Assembly (NCBI RefSeq): GCF_001676705.1 | Contig: NZ_CP016170.1 | Location: forward strand, 3,410,001-3,474,000 | DNA length: 64,000 nt | Direction of reading: 5' to 3' | Source of the DNA: Bordetella bronchialis | GTDB taxonomy: Bacteria; Pseudomonadota; Gammaproteobacteria; Burkholderiales; Burkholderiaceae_B | Shown: positions 52,781 to 61,168 of the stretch, in pieces | Layout: each line of letters opens with the position of its first letter | Position numbering within the stretch: position 1 is the first letter of the stretch | The notes under the pieces: model-generated | Database searches by the model: none | Told to the model about the DNA's origin: nothing | The model's input: the letters and a program-made list of their open reading frames with translations, nothing else | Position numbers and translations under genes: made by a program

Positions 52781-54445
52781 TCAAGTGGACGGGCCCCCGG
52801 AACCATCCGGCAACAGCGCCGCCAGGGTTTCCAGGGTGTCGGCATCCTGCGGCGTCTTGTCCTGCCGCCAACGCAGCATGCGCGGAAAGCGCACGGCGAT
52901 GCCGCTTTTGTGGCGGCTGCTGCGGGCGATGCCTTCGAACCCCAGTTCGAATACCTGCGTGGGTTCCAGGCTGCGCACGGGCCCGAATTTTTCGACGGTG
53001 GTTTTCCGCACGATGGCGTCGACCTGACGGATCTCCTCGTCGGTCAGGCCGGAATAGGCCTTGGCGAAAGGCACCAGGCGGCGTTCCGCCGACTCCGGCG
53101 GCGCGTCCCAGACCGCGAAGGTGTAATCGGTATACAGGCTGGCGCGCCGCCCATGGCCGCGCTGCGCATAAATCAATACGGCGTCCACGGAGAACGGATC
53201 CACCTTCCACTTCCACCAGACGCCGCTTTCCTTGGTGCGCCCCACGCCGTAGCGGGCGTCGGCGGCCTTCAGCATCATGCCCTCCACGCCCAGGGCGCGC
53301 GAGGCTTCACGCTGGCGCGCCAGGTCCTGCCAATCCGCCCCCCGCAGCAGCGGCGACAGCACCAGCGCCGGATCCCGGATCCCATCGGCCAGGCGCTCCA
53401 GCATGGCGCGGCGCTCGGCTTGCGTGCGGCCGCGCAGGTCTTCGCCATCGAACTCGAGCAGGTCGTAGGCCAGCAGCACGACGGGGGCCTCGGCCAGCAG
53501 CCTGGCGCCGACCGTCTTGCGGCCCAGGCGCTGCTGCAGATGGGCGAAGGGCTGCACGCGGTCTTCGCGCCAGACGACGATCTCCCCGTCCAGCACCGTG
53601 CCTTCGGGCAGCCGCGTGCCCAGGCGCATCAGCTCCGGAAACCGTTCGGTGACCAGTTCTTCGCCACGCGACCAGACCCAGGTCTGCTCGGCCCGGCGCA
53701 CCAGCTGGGCGCGGATGCCGTCCCACTTCCATTCGACCTGCCAGCCTGCCGGCGGGCCGAGCAGATCGTCGAAGGCCGCCACGTCGGCATTCAGGGGGTG
53801 CGCCAGGAAGAAAGGATAGGGCTGGCCGTCGACCCGCGCCTGGCCTTCGTGCGAGACCGGCTCCAGCAGGCGCGCGAACACGTCGGCCTGCGGGCGGGCG
53901 CCGATGTCGGTATAGCCGATCAGGCGCTGCGACATGTGGCGGGTCTCCACGCCGGCCACTTCGGCCAGCGCCCGCGTCAGGAGCAGCTTGGAGACGCCCA
54001 CCCGCATCGCGCCCGTCATCAGCTTGGCGCAGACGAAGCGGCCATGTTGATCCAGGCGGCCGAATAGGTCCCGCAGGCGATACAGGATTTCCGCAGGCGG
54101 CAGGCCGCGCAGCGGCAGCAGCCGTTCCTCCACCCACTCGGCCAGGCTGGCCGTATCGGGCGTGCCGGGGTCGGGCAGCAGCAGGGACAGCGTTTCCGCC
54201 AGGTCGCCCACGGCCTGGTAGCTTTCCTCGAACAGCCATTCCGGAATCCCGGCGGCGTCCATGATGAACTGCCGCAGGATCTTGGTGGGCACCAGCTGGC
54301 GCGGCTTGCCGCCCGCCAGGAAGTAGGCGGCCCAGGCGCCGTCGGCGGGAGGCGCCTGGCGGAAGTAATCCCGCATCGCGGCCAGCTTGGCGTTGCTGGA
54401 CGTGGTGGCGTCCAGGCGGGTGTACAGGTCGGCGAAGTCCTTCAT
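52781..54445 (-). CDS. ATP-dependent DNA ligase (bacterial LigB/LigC-like)
   Basis: This 554-residue ligase has the adenylation motif EWKWDGIR (Lys240), LDGEIVVW (motif III), EGMMLKAADARY (motif IV) and a C-terminal OB fold. The first ~200 residues form the DNA-binding domain of this family. It overlaps the exonuclease gene upstream by 4 nt (ATGA at 54445). Such ligases commonly occur with an MBL exonuclease, an Lhr-type helicase and a phosphoesterase; only the exonuclease is seen here. The likely job is nick or gap repair alongside the NAD+-dependent LigA. Confidence 0.9.
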   Translation of the reverse strand: MKDFADLYTRLDATTSSNAKLAAMRDYFRQAPPADGAWAAYFLAGGKPRQLVPTKILRQFIMDAAGIPEWLFEESYQAVGDLAETLSLLLPDPGTPDTASLAEWVEERLLPLRGLPPAEILYRLRDLFGRLDQHGRFVCAKLMTGAMRVGVSKLLLTRALAEVAGVETRHMSQRLIGYTDIGARPQADVFARLLEPVSHEGQARVDGQPYPFFLAHPLNADVAAFDDLLGPPAGWQVEWKWDGIRAQLVRRAEQTWVWSRGEELVTERFPELMRLGTRLPEGTVLDGEIVVWREDRVQPFAHLQQRLGRKTVGARLLAEAPVVLLAYDLLEFDGEDLRGRTQAERRAMLERLADGIRDPALVLSPLLRGADWQDLARQREASRALGVEGMMLKAADARYGVGRTKESGVWWKWKVDPFSVDAVLIYAQRGHGRRASLYTDYTFAVWDAPPESAERRLVPFAKAYSGLTDEEIRQVDAIVRKTTVEKFGPVRSLEPTQVFELGFEGIARSSRHKSGIAVRFPRMLRWRQDKTPQDADTLETLAALLPDGSGGPST

Positions 54446-55491
54446 CGGGGCTCGCCCTCGCCTGGAGCCGGTGCGTCGGCGCCGCCCTCGTCCTCTTCGG
54501 CGCCGTACTCGGTGGTGAAGGACTCGGCGCGCACCCCCTGCTCGTTCAGCCAGCGGACCAGCACCGCCGTGCTGCCATGGGTGACGATCACGCGCTGGGC
54601 GCCGGTGGCGGCGATGGCCTGCCCGAGGCCGGGCCAGTCCGCGTGGTCGGACATGACGAAGCCGCGGTCGACCCCGCGGCGACGGCGGGCGCCCCGCAAG
54701 CGCATCCAGCCGCTGGCGAAGGCGTCCGCATGATCGCCGAAGCGCCGCGTCCAGGGCGTGCCGCGGGCTGACGGTGGCGCCAGGACCAGGGCACGCCGCA
54801 GCGCCGCCGCATCGGCCACGTCATTCACCGTCACCGTGGGCGGCAGCGCCACCCCCGATGCGCGGTACACGCGGTTGAGGGTCTCCACCGCGCCATGCGC
54901 CACGATGGGGCCGATGGAGCCGTCCAGCCCGTGCAGGATGCGTTGCGCCTTCCCGAAGGCATAGCAGTAAAGCACCGACGGCCGCCCCTCGGCCGCGTTC
55001 GCCGCCCACCAGGCATTGATGTCCGCGCGCACGCTGTCGACCTCGTCCCACCGGTATACCGGTATCCCGAAGGTGGACTCGGTAATAAAGACGTCACACC
55101 GGACGGGCTCAAATGGATCGCAGGTGCCATCCTTCTGCAGCTTGTAGTCGCCGGACGCCACCCAGACCTGCCCTTCGTATTCCAGCCGTACCTGGGCGGA
55201 GCCCAGCACATGGCCGGCCGGGTGCAGGCTGATGCGCACGCCGTTGTGCACGCGCGGCTCGCCATAGGGTACGGCGTCCAGGTCCACGCTGCCGACCCGC
55301 GACCGCAGCACGCCGGCGCCGGGCGCGGCCGCCAGGTAATGGCGGTGTCCGGACCGCGCGTGGTCGGAATGGGCGTGCGTGATGACGGCGCGGTCCACCG
55401 GGCGCCAGGGGTCGATATGGAAGTCTCCCGGCGGGCAATACAGCCCTTCGGGACGCGCGACGACAAGGTCCATGGTGAATGATTGATCCAT
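54442..55491 (-). CDS. DNA-ligase-associated exonuclease, MBL/beta-CASP fold
   Basis: This 349-residue metallo-beta-lactamase-fold protein has the metal motif THAHSDHARSG (His39, His41, Asp43, His44), HPAGHVLGS, a conserved SGDY and the beta-CASP-type FVMSDHADW near the C-terminus. It matches the ligase-associated putative exonuclease family. I take ATG 55491 (MDQSF) as start; ATG 55473 is equally possible and neither has a good ribosome-binding site. It is divergent from glgA and coupled to the ligase. Confidence 0.87.
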   Translation of the reverse strand: MDQSFTMDLVVARPEGLYCPPGDFHIDPWRPVDRAVITHAHSDHARSGHRHYLAAAPGAGVLRSRVGSVDLDAVPYGEPRVHNGVRISLHPAGHVLGSAQVRLEYEGQVWVASGDYKLQKDGTCDPFEPVRCDVFITESTFGIPVYRWDEVDSVRADINAWWAANAAEGRPSVLYCYAFGKAQRILHGLDGSIGPIVAHGAVETLNRVYRASGVALPPTVTVNDVADAAALRRALVLAPPSARGTPWTRRFGDHADAFASGWMRLRGARRRRGVDRGFVMSDHADWPGLGQAIAATGAQRVIVTHGSTAVLVRWLNEQGVRAESFTTEYGAEEDEGGADAPAPGEGEPR

Positions 55492-55847
55492 CGCAAAGCG
55501 CATGCGGCCGCGAGGCCGGAAATTACGGGAGAGCAAATCGCAAGCCGGCCCCCGGCCACCGAGTTACCAATGCACACATCAGTGCCGCCGTTCCGTGCGC
55601 AGAATAGCTGTTGACCGCCGATTTCAGCTCTTCAGGCACGCTGCTTGCCAAGATAGATGCAACCGGACGATGGCCAGGGCGCGGATCGCGGCGAAGCATC
55701 GCGTATAGAAATTACGCTGCTTGTCATTTCCTACGCGAGCAAAGCAACAAAGCGATAGTTTCCCACCCGCCGACGTCCGGCCTCCTCGTTGTCTTCGCCC
55801 GGCGCGTCCACCCTTTTTCAGGACGCGCTTTATTTGGAGTAGGTATC
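55492..55847. other. Divergent region between the exonuclease gene and glgA
   Basis: This 356-bp region should contain both promoters. A plus-strand frame runs open through it into glgA from 55611, but it lacks family homology. GGAGTAGG just before GTG 55848 marks the true glgA start. I see no RNA gene or riboswitch here. Confidence 0.5.
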
Positions 55848-57461
55848 GTGTCGCTAAAAATCCTGGCAGTTACGTCGGAAGCATTTCCCCTGGCGAAGAC
55901 CGGGGGCCTGGGTGACGCGGTCAGCGGCATGGCGCGCGCCCTGCACGAAAGCGGCACCGCCATCACCCTGATGCTGCCCGCCTATCGCGGCACTATCGAG
56001 AAACTGACGCAGGTCCGGGAAGTCTGCCGGTTGCGCCGCCTGCCGGGCGGGGAGGCGCGCCTGCTGCAAGGGGTGTGTCCGGCGCTGGGCGGCGTGCCCG
56101 TGCTGCTGCTGCAAAACGACAAGCTGTACGACCGCGACGCCCTGTATGTCGACGCCGAGGGCCGCGAATACCAGGACAACGCCATCCGTTTCGCCGCGCT
56201 GTCGCACGCCGCCGCCCGCGTGGCGGCGGGCAGCACGCGTATCCCGCGCCCCGACATCGTGCACGCCCACGACTGGCACACCGCGCTGGTGCCTTTGCTG
56301 GTGCGGGACAAAGGCATCAACGTCCGCACCGTACTGACGCTGCACAACATGGCCTTCCAGGGGCTTTACCCCATGGACATGGCCGCCGCCATCGGCGTAC
56401 ATCCGCGCCACCTGGACGTGGACGGCATCGAGTACTGGGGCCAGCTGAGCTTCCTGAAAGCCGGCTTGCGCCACGCCGACCGGATCACCACGGTCAGCCA
56501 TACCTACGCCCGCGAGATCCTGACCGAACGCTTCGGCTGCGGCCTGGAGGGCGTGCTGGCCACCCGCCTGCACGACCTGCTGGCGGTGCCCAACGGCATC
56601 GACGCGGAAGAATGGGATCCCGCCACGGATCCTCATCTGGGCGGGTACCGGTACAGCGCCGCGCAGATGGACAACAAGCCCCGCAACAAGCAGCGGCTGC
56701 AGCAGCACTTCGGCCTGGCGGAAAACCCCCGCGCGCCCGTGCTGGTCATGGGCAGCCGGCTCACCACGCAGAAAATGGCCGACGTGGCCGTGCAAGCCAT
56801 CCCGCGCGCGCTGGACGACTATCCGGACCTGCAGGTGGCCGTGCTGGGCCAGGGGGAAAAGTGGATAGAGGCGGCACTGCGCCAGTTGCAGCGTTGCTAT
56901 CCCGGCCGCTGCGCCGCGCGCATCGGCTTCGACGAAGCCACCGCGCATATGCTGCATGCCGGCGGCGACATCCTGCTGCACGGCAGCCGTTTCGAGCCTT
57001 TCGGGCTGACGCCGCTGTATGCCATGCGCTACGGCACCATTCCCATCGGCTCGCGCGTAGGCGGCATGGCCGACACCATCACCGACCCCGGCGTGCGCGC
57101 CGGCCGCGAGGCGATGCGCAATGCCACCGGCCTGCTGTTCGACGGCGACACGATGGAAGCCATGGTCGGCGCCATCAGCCGCGCCATGGGCCTGTACCGC
57201 CGGCCCGCCATCTGGCAGGCCATGCGCCACCGCGCCATGACCACGGACTTCAGCTGGCAGCGGGCAGTGGCCGGCTACGACTGCCTGTACCGCTCGCTGC
57301 TGCCCGACGATGCCCGGCAGCAACAGGCTGCCGCGCCGGCGCCGGTCGCCCGCCCCTCGCTGCTGGACCAGGTCACCGCCGTGGCGCGTCCCTTGGTGGT
57401 CGTCGGCGGACGCGGCGGCAAGGAAGCCGCATCCAGCGTACTGAGCGCGGGCGCGGTCTGA
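55848..57461 (+). CDS. glgA: Glycogen synthase (GT5)
   Basis: This 537-residue GT-B-fold glycosyltransferase extends alpha-1,4-glucan from ADP-glucose; some homologues instead make maltose-1-phosphate for GlgE. The ADP-glucose motif AKTGGLGDAV (Lys17) and the C-terminal SRFEPFGLTPLYAMRYG are present. The start is GTG 55848 with GGAGTAGG upstream. About 50 extra C-terminal residues (Gln/Ala/Pro-rich) extend past the catalytic fold. It is followed by glgE after 212 nt. No glgC is in view. Confidence 0.93.
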   Translation: MSLKILAVTSEAFPLAKTGGLGDAVSGMARALHESGTAITLMLPAYRGTIEKLTQVREVCRLRRLPGGEARLLQGVCPALGGVPVLLLQNDKLYDRDALYVDAEGREYQDNAIRFAALSHAAARVAAGSTRIPRPDIVHAHDWHTALVPLLVRDKGINVRTVLTLHNMAFQGLYPMDMAAAIGVHPRHLDVDGIEYWGQLSFLKAGLRHADRITTVSHTYAREILTERFGCGLEGVLATRLHDLLAVPNGIDAEEWDPATDPHLGGYRYSAAQMDNKPRNKQRLQQHFGLAENPRAPVLVMGSRLTTQKMADVAVQAIPRALDDYPDLQVAVLGQGEKWIEAALRQLQRCYPGRCAARIGFDEATAHMLHAGGDILLHGSRFEPFGLTPLYAMRYGTIPIGSRVGGMADTITDPGVRAGREAMRNATGLLFDGDTMEAMVGAISRAMGLYRRPAIWQAMRHRAMTTDFSWQRAVAGYDCLYRSLLPDDARQQQAAAPAPVARPSLLDQVTAVARPLVVVGGRGGKEAASSVLSAGAV

Positions 57462-57673
57462 CGGCGCCACAGCGCATGGCGGACACGGCCGGCGGGCTTT
57501 CCGCCGGCCGTCGCCATGCCGGCGCGGGCGCCGGCTGGCCGCAGGTTGGCGATGGCCGCGGGGCTGCCCGGGGCGCCACGCGCCGCCGCATCCGGGCCCT
57601 GCACTTGCGAAGCCACGGCGGCTCGGCCCCTGTGCCGCTCACCGTTCAATAAGACTTTCCAACGAGCCCATCA

Positions 57674-60600
57674 ATGCGCATCTATTACGTCCATCCCGTG
57701 CTCGCCGGCACCCTGTCCAACACTGCCGCGGGGCGCTGGCCGGCCATCTGCGCGCGCGCCAAGGCATTGGGTTTCGACACGCTGATGGTCGCTCCCCTGT
57801 GGGCGCCCGATCCCGAAGGCAACCCTTACGTGCCCGCGGACGCGGAACGCCTGAACCCGTCCCTGGGCGACCTGGCCCTGGACGAGGCCCTGGCGACCCT
57901 GTCCAGCCTGTGCGCCCGCCACCGCCTGTCGCTAATGGTGGACGTGGTCCTGGACCGCGTGGCGGCCGGCGGCGCGATGGCGGCTGCCCATCCCGACTGG
58001 TATACCGATCCCGGCGGCGTCGACGCCCTGCGCGACCCGCGCAAGCCCCTGGAAGAGCGCCATGCCCTGCCGCTGCGACGCGACGGCGGCCGCGCGCCGC
58101 AAGGCTATGTCGCCGGCTGGGTCGAGCGGCTGGGCCTGTGGGTGCAGAACGGCGTGGCGGGCTTCCGTTGCCTGTCGCCACAGGGCCTGGACGCGGCGGA
58201 GTGGCGCGACCTGATGGAAGGCGTGCGCGCCGTGCGTCCGGACTGCCGTTTCCTGGCCTGGACACCGGGCCTGAACCCCGCGCAGGTGGGCGAACTGGCA
58301 GGCGCGGGATTCGACGGCGTGTTTTCTTCCTTGCCATGGTGGGATTACCGCTCCCCGTGGCTGGTGGAAGAGTACGCCCGGCTGCGCGCCGTGGCGCCGG
58401 TGATCGCGGCGGCCGAGGCGCCCTATGCCAAGCGCGTGGCGGCATGGCGCCACGATACCCAGGGCCGCTATCTGAATGCGGTGCGCGCCCTCTGGACCGC
58501 CGCGGTGGTGGGCGACGCCGGGATATTGGTCCCCATGGGATTCGAGGACGGCGCCACCGAGCCCCTGGCGCTGCAGGGCGGCAATGGCGATTCCGAGGAA
58601 TGGTATGCCAGGGAGTCCGGCGGCCAAGGCGACAGCGCTGGCGGCGCCGGCAAGCGCAGGACGGCCGACATGCCGGACACCGGCATTGCCCATCCGTCGC
58701 TGCACGGCGACGTCGCCCGCGCGAACCAATGGCTGGCACGCACCGCCGGCGCGGTCGGGCCCCTGCTCAGCCTGTTGGGGCCGCTGTCTCCCGTGACAGC
58801 ATTGTTCCGCGGCGACGGCCGGCCCTTCGCCTTGACGGGCAATAGCCGCACCCCGGCACGGCTGGTGGTGCTGAATCCCGACGATCATCGCGACGTCCCC
58901 GTCGACTGGGAAACGCTGGGCAGCCGCCTGCCCGACAACTACGCGCGCCTGGACATCTGCGATGCCGACCAGCCCGCGCGGGAATTGCCGGAGCGCCTGG
59001 GCCCCGGCGCCATTCTGCAACTGGGCGCCAGCCGGCTGCCGCCGGTGCGCGTGCCCGCTTCCGACGAGGGCCGCACATCCGTGACGGCGGCGATGCGCGC
59101 GCCGCGCGCGGTGATCGAACGGGTTACGCCGGCCGTGGATGACGGCGCCTTTCCGGTCAAGCGCGTCGTCGACGAGCCCATCACGGTAGAGGCCGACGTC
59201 TTCATGGACGGCCACGAGCACATCGCGGTGGCGCTGCTATGGCGCGCGGCCGACGAGCGCGAGTGGCAGCGCGAGCCCATGGCCCTGGTCAACAACGACC
59301 GCTGGCGGGGCCGCTTCACCCCGCGCCGCAACGGCCGGCATTACTTCGCTATCCAGGCGTGGTCCGATACGTGGCACTCCTTCACGGAGGGCTACCGGAA
59401 GAAGCACGAAGCCGGCGTGGACGTGGCCCTGGAAACCGCCGAGGGCAAGCAGGCCATCGCGCAGGCCCTGGAACGCCTGCCGGAGGACGGCCCGGCGGCG
59501 CGGGTGCTCAAGCATGCCCTGCGCGTGCTGGGCCACGAACCCGAGGCGCCCAAGCCGCGCCGCGGCCGCCGCAAGGCGGACGCCGAGCCGCCGCCCGTAT
59601 TCGCCGCGCCGACGCCCGAACAAGTCGCCGTACTGCTGGCCGACGACACCGCCGAAGCCATGCGGCAGGCCGATGCCCGGCCCTTCGAAACCACCACCCC
59701 GGTGGAATACGGCGTGACGGTGGACCGGCCGGCCGCGCGCTTCTCCAGCTGGTATGAGATCTTTCCGCGTTCGCAGACCGACGATCCCGCGCGCCATGGC
59801 ACGTTCGACGATGTCATCCGCCAGCTGCCGCGCATACGGGGCATGGGCTTCGACACGCTGTACTTTCCGCCCATACACCCGATCGGGCGGCGCAACCGCA
59901 AGGGCCGCAACAACAGCCTGCGCGCCGAACCGGGCGACCCCGGCAGCCCCTATGCCATCGGCGCGGAGGAAGGCGGCCACGATGCCCTGCATCCCCAGCT
60001 GGGCACGCTGGCCGACTTCAAGCGCCTGATCGACGAAGCGCACCGCCACGAACTGGAAATCGCCCTGGACTTCGCCATCCAGTGCTCGCCGGACCATCCC
60101 TGGCTGAAGGAACATCCGGAATGGTTCGACTGGCGTCCGGATGGCTCGCTGAAGTACGCGGAAAACCCGCCCAAGAAATACGAAGACATCGTCAACGTCG
60201 ATTTCTACGGCCCGCAGGCGGGCGCGTCCCGCCAGGCTTCGCTGTGGCGCGCGCTGCGCGACGTCGTGCTGTTCTGGGTGGCGCAGGGCATCCGCGTTTT
60301 CCGCGTGGACAACCCGCACACCAAGCCCCTGCCCTTCTGGCAATGGCTGATCGCCGACGTGCAGAGCCGCCATCCGGAAACCATCTTTCTTTCCGAGGCC
60401 TTCACGCGGCCCAAGATGATGTACCGGCTGGCCAAGGTGGGCTTCACCCAGTCGTACACCTACTTCACGTGGCGCGACACCAAGCAGGAGCTGACCGAAT
60501 ACCTGACCGAATTGAACGCGCCGCCGCCGGCGGATTTCTTCCGGCCGCATTTCTTCGTCAACACCCCGGACATCAATCCGCGCTTCCTGCAGGCCTCCGG

Positions 60601-61120
60601 GCGCGGCGGCTTTCTGATCCGCGCGGCGCTGGCGGCGACCTTGTCCGGACTGTGGGGCGTCTATAACGGCTTCGAGCTCTGCGAGGCCACGCCCGTGCCG
60701 GGCAAGGAAGAGTACCTGGACTCTGAAAAGTACCAGATCCGCATCTGGGACCACGACCGGCCCGGCAACATCGTGCGCGAGATCACCCAGCTCAATGCCA
60801 TTCGCCGCGCCAATCCCGCGCTGCACAGCCACCTTGGACTGCGCTTCCATACCGCCTACAACGACCGCGTACTGTTCTTTTCCAAGGCCACGCCGGAGCG
60901 CGATAACGTGATGCTGGTGGCGATCAGCCTGGATCCCTTCGGCGCCCAGACGGCGACGGTGGACCTGCCGCTGTGGGAGTTCGGCCTGCCCGATCACGGC
61001 ACGCTTTATGCCGAGGACCTGATCGACGGCGGCCGCCAGTCCTGGCAAGGCAGGCAACAGACCATTTATCTGCATCCGGGACAACCCTACCGGATCTGGC
61101 GGGTCGCGGGCATGGCTTGA
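57674..61120 (+). CDS. glgE: Maltose-1-phosphate maltosyltransferase GlgE with an extra degenerate amylase-like N-domain
   Basis: Residues about 480-1148 are a complete GlgE: the N-domain with VERVTP-like opening, then the GH13_3 barrel with FRVDNPHTKPLPFW (nucleophile Asp879) and LSEAFTRP (Glu908). GlgE adds maltose from maltose-1-phosphate to alpha-glucan. The first ~470 residues form a second GH13-like barrel that keeps the fold but not the catalytic residues: DVVLDRV, GFRCLS without the nucleophile Asp, and LAWTPG without the acid Glu. Canonical GlgE is about 660-700 residues, so this is a long two-barrel form. The trehalose synthase gene follows after 48 nt. Confidence 0.92.
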   Translation: MRIYYVHPVLAGTLSNTAAGRWPAICARAKALGFDTLMVAPLWAPDPEGNPYVPADAERLNPSLGDLALDEALATLSSLCARHRLSLMVDVVLDRVAAGGAMAAAHPDWYTDPGGVDALRDPRKPLEERHALPLRRDGGRAPQGYVAGWVERLGLWVQNGVAGFRCLSPQGLDAAEWRDLMEGVRAVRPDCRFLAWTPGLNPAQVGELAGAGFDGVFSSLPWWDYRSPWLVEEYARLRAVAPVIAAAEAPYAKRVAAWRHDTQGRYLNAVRALWTAAVVGDAGILVPMGFEDGATEPLALQGGNGDSEEWYARESGGQGDSAGGAGKRRTADMPDTGIAHPSLHGDVARANQWLARTAGAVGPLLSLLGPLSPVTALFRGDGRPFALTGNSRTPARLVVLNPDDHRDVPVDWETLGSRLPDNYARLDICDADQPARELPERLGPGAILQLGASRLPPVRVPASDEGRTSVTAAMRAPRAVIERVTPAVDDGAFPVKRVVDEPITVEADVFMDGHEHIAVALLWRAADEREWQREPMALVNNDRWRGRFTPRRNGRHYFAIQAWSDTWHSFTEGYRKKHEAGVDVALETAEGKQAIAQALERLPEDGPAARVLKHALRVLGHEPEAPKPRRGRRKADAEPPPVFAAPTPEQVAVLLADDTAEAMRQADARPFETTTPVEYGVTVDRPAARFSSWYEIFPRSQTDDPARHGTFDDVIRQLPRIRGMGFDTLYFPPIHPIGRRNRKGRNNSLRAEPGDPGSPYAIGAEEGGHDALHPQLGTLADFKRLIDEAHRHELEIALDFAIQCSPDHPWLKEHPEWFDWRPDGSLKYAENPPKKYEDIVNVDFYGPQAGASRQASLWRALRDVVLFWVAQGIRVFRVDNPHTKPLPFWQWLIADVQSRHPETIFLSEAFTRPKMMYRLAKVGFTQSYTYFTWRDTKQELTEYLTELNAPPPADFFRPHFFVNTPDINPRFLQASGRGGFLIRAALAATLSGLWGVYNGFELCEATPVPGKEEYLDSEKYQIRIWDHDRPGNIVREITQLNAIRRANPALHSHLGLRFHTAYNDRVLFFSKATPERDNVMLVAISLDPFGAQTATVDLPLWEFGLPDHGTLYAEDLIDGGRQSWQGRQQTIYLHPGQPYRIWRVAGMA

Positions 61121-61168
61121 GCGCCCGTGGAAACCATAGAGACACGCAAGCGACAAGCGAAGAACACC

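Noticed and set aside
52575..53216. Minus-strand frame of 213 codons at the end of the ligase gene
   Set aside because: It is an out-of-frame reading of the ligase 3' end and the hairpin-rich gap, without a domain or ribosome-binding site.
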